Source: Paracoccaceae bacterium (GTDB lineage: Bacteria > Pseudomonadota > Alphaproteobacteria > Rhodobacterales > Rhodobacteraceae). From it: a stretch of 24,706 nt of DNA. Both the position numbers and the translations under genes were made by a program. Shown piece by piece: positions 23,987-24,706 of the stretch. The notes below the pieces were generated by a model that had not been told where the DNA came from, searched no databases, and saw only the letters and a list, made by a program, of their open reading frames with translations. How positions within the stretch are numbered: position 1 is the first letter of the stretch; every line of letters begins with the position of its first letter. The stretch is from NCBI GenBank assembly GCA_019090405.1, contig JAHRVZ010000157.1, positions 1 to 24,706 on the forward strand. Direction: 5' to 3'.

Positions 23987-24022
23987 GTAGTCCCCCATTT
24001 TTAATGGGGTCCGCCTGTAGAA

Positions 24023-24583
24023 TTACGCGGTCATTTTCGGTTTCATGGCGGGTGTGATCCCGCCGATGCCCATGTTGGGTCGGTCGTTGTTGTAAGTCCA
24101 GAGCCATTGTGTGGCCTGTTCCTGTGCCTCCTCTATCGTTTCAAAGATATTTGAGCCAGCCATTCCTGCCGAACCGTGCGGTTGTAGCGCTCGATGTAGG
24201 CGTTTTGCTGCGGATTTCCGGGTTGGATGTACTCAATGTGGATGCCGCGTTTCTCAGCCCAGGTCATCCACTGCCCGGCAGGCGATGCTTGCATCGCTGA
24301 GAGGGAGCTTGCCGCTGACATATTCCGGCCCATTGTCCACCCGAATAATCTGCGGTTGCCCGCGCCATTCAATGATCCGGTTCAAGCTACGCACAACCCG
24401 TTCCGCAGGCAGTGAGAAGTCCACTTCGATGCCCAGCCCCTCGCGGTTGAAGTCGTCCAGCACGTTCAGCGCCCGGAAGGGTCGCCCATCCGCCAGTTGA
24501 TCCGCCATGAAGTCCATGGACCATGTATGGTTCGGCACGTCAGGTACAGCCAGCGCGTCCGGCTTGTCCCGTTTTAGGCGCTT
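24023..24583 (-). pseudogene. IS3-family transposase OrfB, 5'-truncated with two frameshifts
   Basis: Read on the minus strand from 24583: KRLKRDKPDALAVPDVPNHT, then WSMDFMADQLADGRPFRALN, DDFNREGLGIEVDFSLPAER and IIRVDNGPEYVSGKL. This is the integrase core with the first two DDE Asp residues (in MDFM and VDNG). A shift then occurs and the frame continues MTWAEKRGIHIEYIQPGNPQ and QNAYIERYNRTVRQEWLAQ, holding the catalytic Glu. A second shift near 24146-24154 leads to IFETIEEAQEQATQWLWTYN and ends at the stop 24023-24025 after MKPKMTA. The first shift fits a 37-base insertion and the second a missing base, so the first and third segments share a frame. The N-terminal part is absent, and TAG stands just upstream (24584-24586). 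Confidence 0.85.
24268..24304. other. 37-base insertion with hairpin inside orfB
   Basis: In related transposases the segment SGKL is followed at once by MTWAEKRG. Here 37 bases separate them and break the frame. They include a perfect 7-bp inverted repeat, GCGATGC (24282-24288) and GCATCGC (24291-24297), with a TT loop. The expected uninterrupted sequence is from my memory of the family, so the exact edges are inferred. Confidence 0.45.
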
Positions 24584-24618
24584 CTATGGCTGGAACCACA
24601 AGCGCGTGTATCGGATTT
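24577..24618 (+). pseudogene. Short inverted orfB fragment (+ strand)
   Basis: The + strand reads FYGWNHKRVYRI, a conserved stretch of IS3-family OrfB that normally precedes KRLKRDKP by roughly 15-20 residues on the same strand. Here the two pieces face opposite ways and share GGCGCTT/AAGCGCC at 24577-24583. The fragment ends abruptly at 24617-24618, where an IS-end-like repeat begins. Confidence 0.6.
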
Positions 24619-24635
24619 GACCTGCTTGACCTGCT
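24618..24635. repeat. Tandem duplicate of TGACCTGCT at an IS junction
   Basis: TGACCTGCT occurs twice in direct succession (24618-24626 and 24627-24635). The second copy continues as TGACCTGCTCCCC, the likely left terminal repeat of the next IS. The doubling may mark a repeated insertion or an end-slippage event. Confidence 0.55.
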
Positions 24636-24706
24636 CCCCAAAAACTCCTCCGGAATGATGTAGAGTCCATCCAACAAAAGGACGGACGAATGAAGAAGCG
24701 ATTTAC
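24627..24706 (+). mobile_element. Left end of a second IS3-family element (runs off window)
   Basis: This begins with TGACCTGCTCCCC, starting with TG as IS3-family ends do. A short leader follows, and then an orfA start with a good ribosome site. Only the first 80 bases are in view, so the type and completeness cannot be judged. Confidence 0.6.
24690..24706 (+). CDS. IS3-family OrfA, first six codons only
   Basis: ATG at 24690 is preceded by AAAAGGACGGACGA and reads MKKRFT, cut by the right edge. MKKRFTEEQI is the common opening of helix-turn-helix OrfA proteins of IS3 elements with this type of OrfB. The call depends on that resemblance and on the IS context. Confidence 0.5.

Larger units (their letters stand above)
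23987..24626 (-). mobile_element. Rearranged IS3-family element remnant
   Basis: The left boundary is at about 23987, where the SDR stub ends and TAGTCCCCCATTTTTAATGG begins. This would be the IS right end, followed by the 3' end of a minus-strand orfB. The transposase part reaches 24583. From about 24577 the sequence switches to a + strand piece of the same kind of orfB (to 24618) and then meets a second IS end. No orfA belongs to the minus-strand part. The element is therefore broken and internally inverted, not mobile by itself. Confidence 0.75.

Noticed and set aside
1..24706. tRNA, rRNA, riboswitch, CRISPR or phage features.
   Set aside because: No cloverleaf, repeat-spacer pattern, attachment core or phage structural gene was seen by eye; small structured RNAs could still be missed without a covariance search.

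Overview
The window looks like an accessory region of an alphaproteobacterial chromosome or large replicon. Moderate-to-high GC, a TRAP transporter, DUF35/thiolase and acyl-CoA genes and several IS3-family remnants would all suit a Rhodobacterales/Roseobacter-type genome. That assignment rests on general protein character only; there is no rRNA or other marker, and I found no tRNA gene or CRISPR array.

Layout. (1) 2-4068: an RND efflux pair, a membrane-fusion adaptor cut by the left edge and its inner-membrane permease. (2) 4069-4816: no intact gene; it holds a decayed IS3-family transposase piece, a candidate promoter and an 8-bp triple repeat. (3) 4817-12124: a tight + strand operon with TRAP small permease, TRAP large permease, TRAP binding protein, a thiolase-fold protein lacking the nucleophilic Cys, a DUF35 zinc-ribbon/OB partner, a fused NDP-forming acyl-CoA synthetase and a MaoC hydratase. 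It ends at a strong hairpin shared with the converging genes. (4) 15196-12200, minus strand: an acyl-CoA dehydrogenase (ACAD) and two SDRs, one without the catalytic Tyr. (5) 15361-23878, plus strand: enoyl-CoA hydratase, an Asp/Glu-racemase-family protein with one catalytic Cys replaced by Ser, ACAD, AMP-forming acyl-CoA ligase, a ~600-residue ACAD, a regulator made of two TetR units in one chain, and an RhlG-like SDR. (6) 23942-24706: a further SDR gene cut after 15 codons by IS3-family DNA, which is itself frameshifted, rearranged and followed by the start of another IS.

Taken together, regions 3-5 look like one catabolic island for an imported carboxylic acid. Uptake would be by TRAP, CoA activation by either of two ligases, desaturation by three ACADs with differently placed catalytic Glu, hydration by MaoC or crotonase, oxidation by SDRs, and carbon-carbon cleavage by the thiolase-fold/DUF35 pair. 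Because that thiolase-fold protein has Gly where the nucleophilic Cys should be and is encoded next to a DUF35 protein and a MaoC protein, the closest known logic is the retro-aldol (Ltp2-ChsH2 type) side-chain cleavage of steroid catabolism. This suggests an alpha-branched or alicyclic substrate. The substrate itself cannot be read from the sequence. The tandem TetR protein, with two similar candidate operators on either side of its gene neighbourhood, is the likely local regulator.
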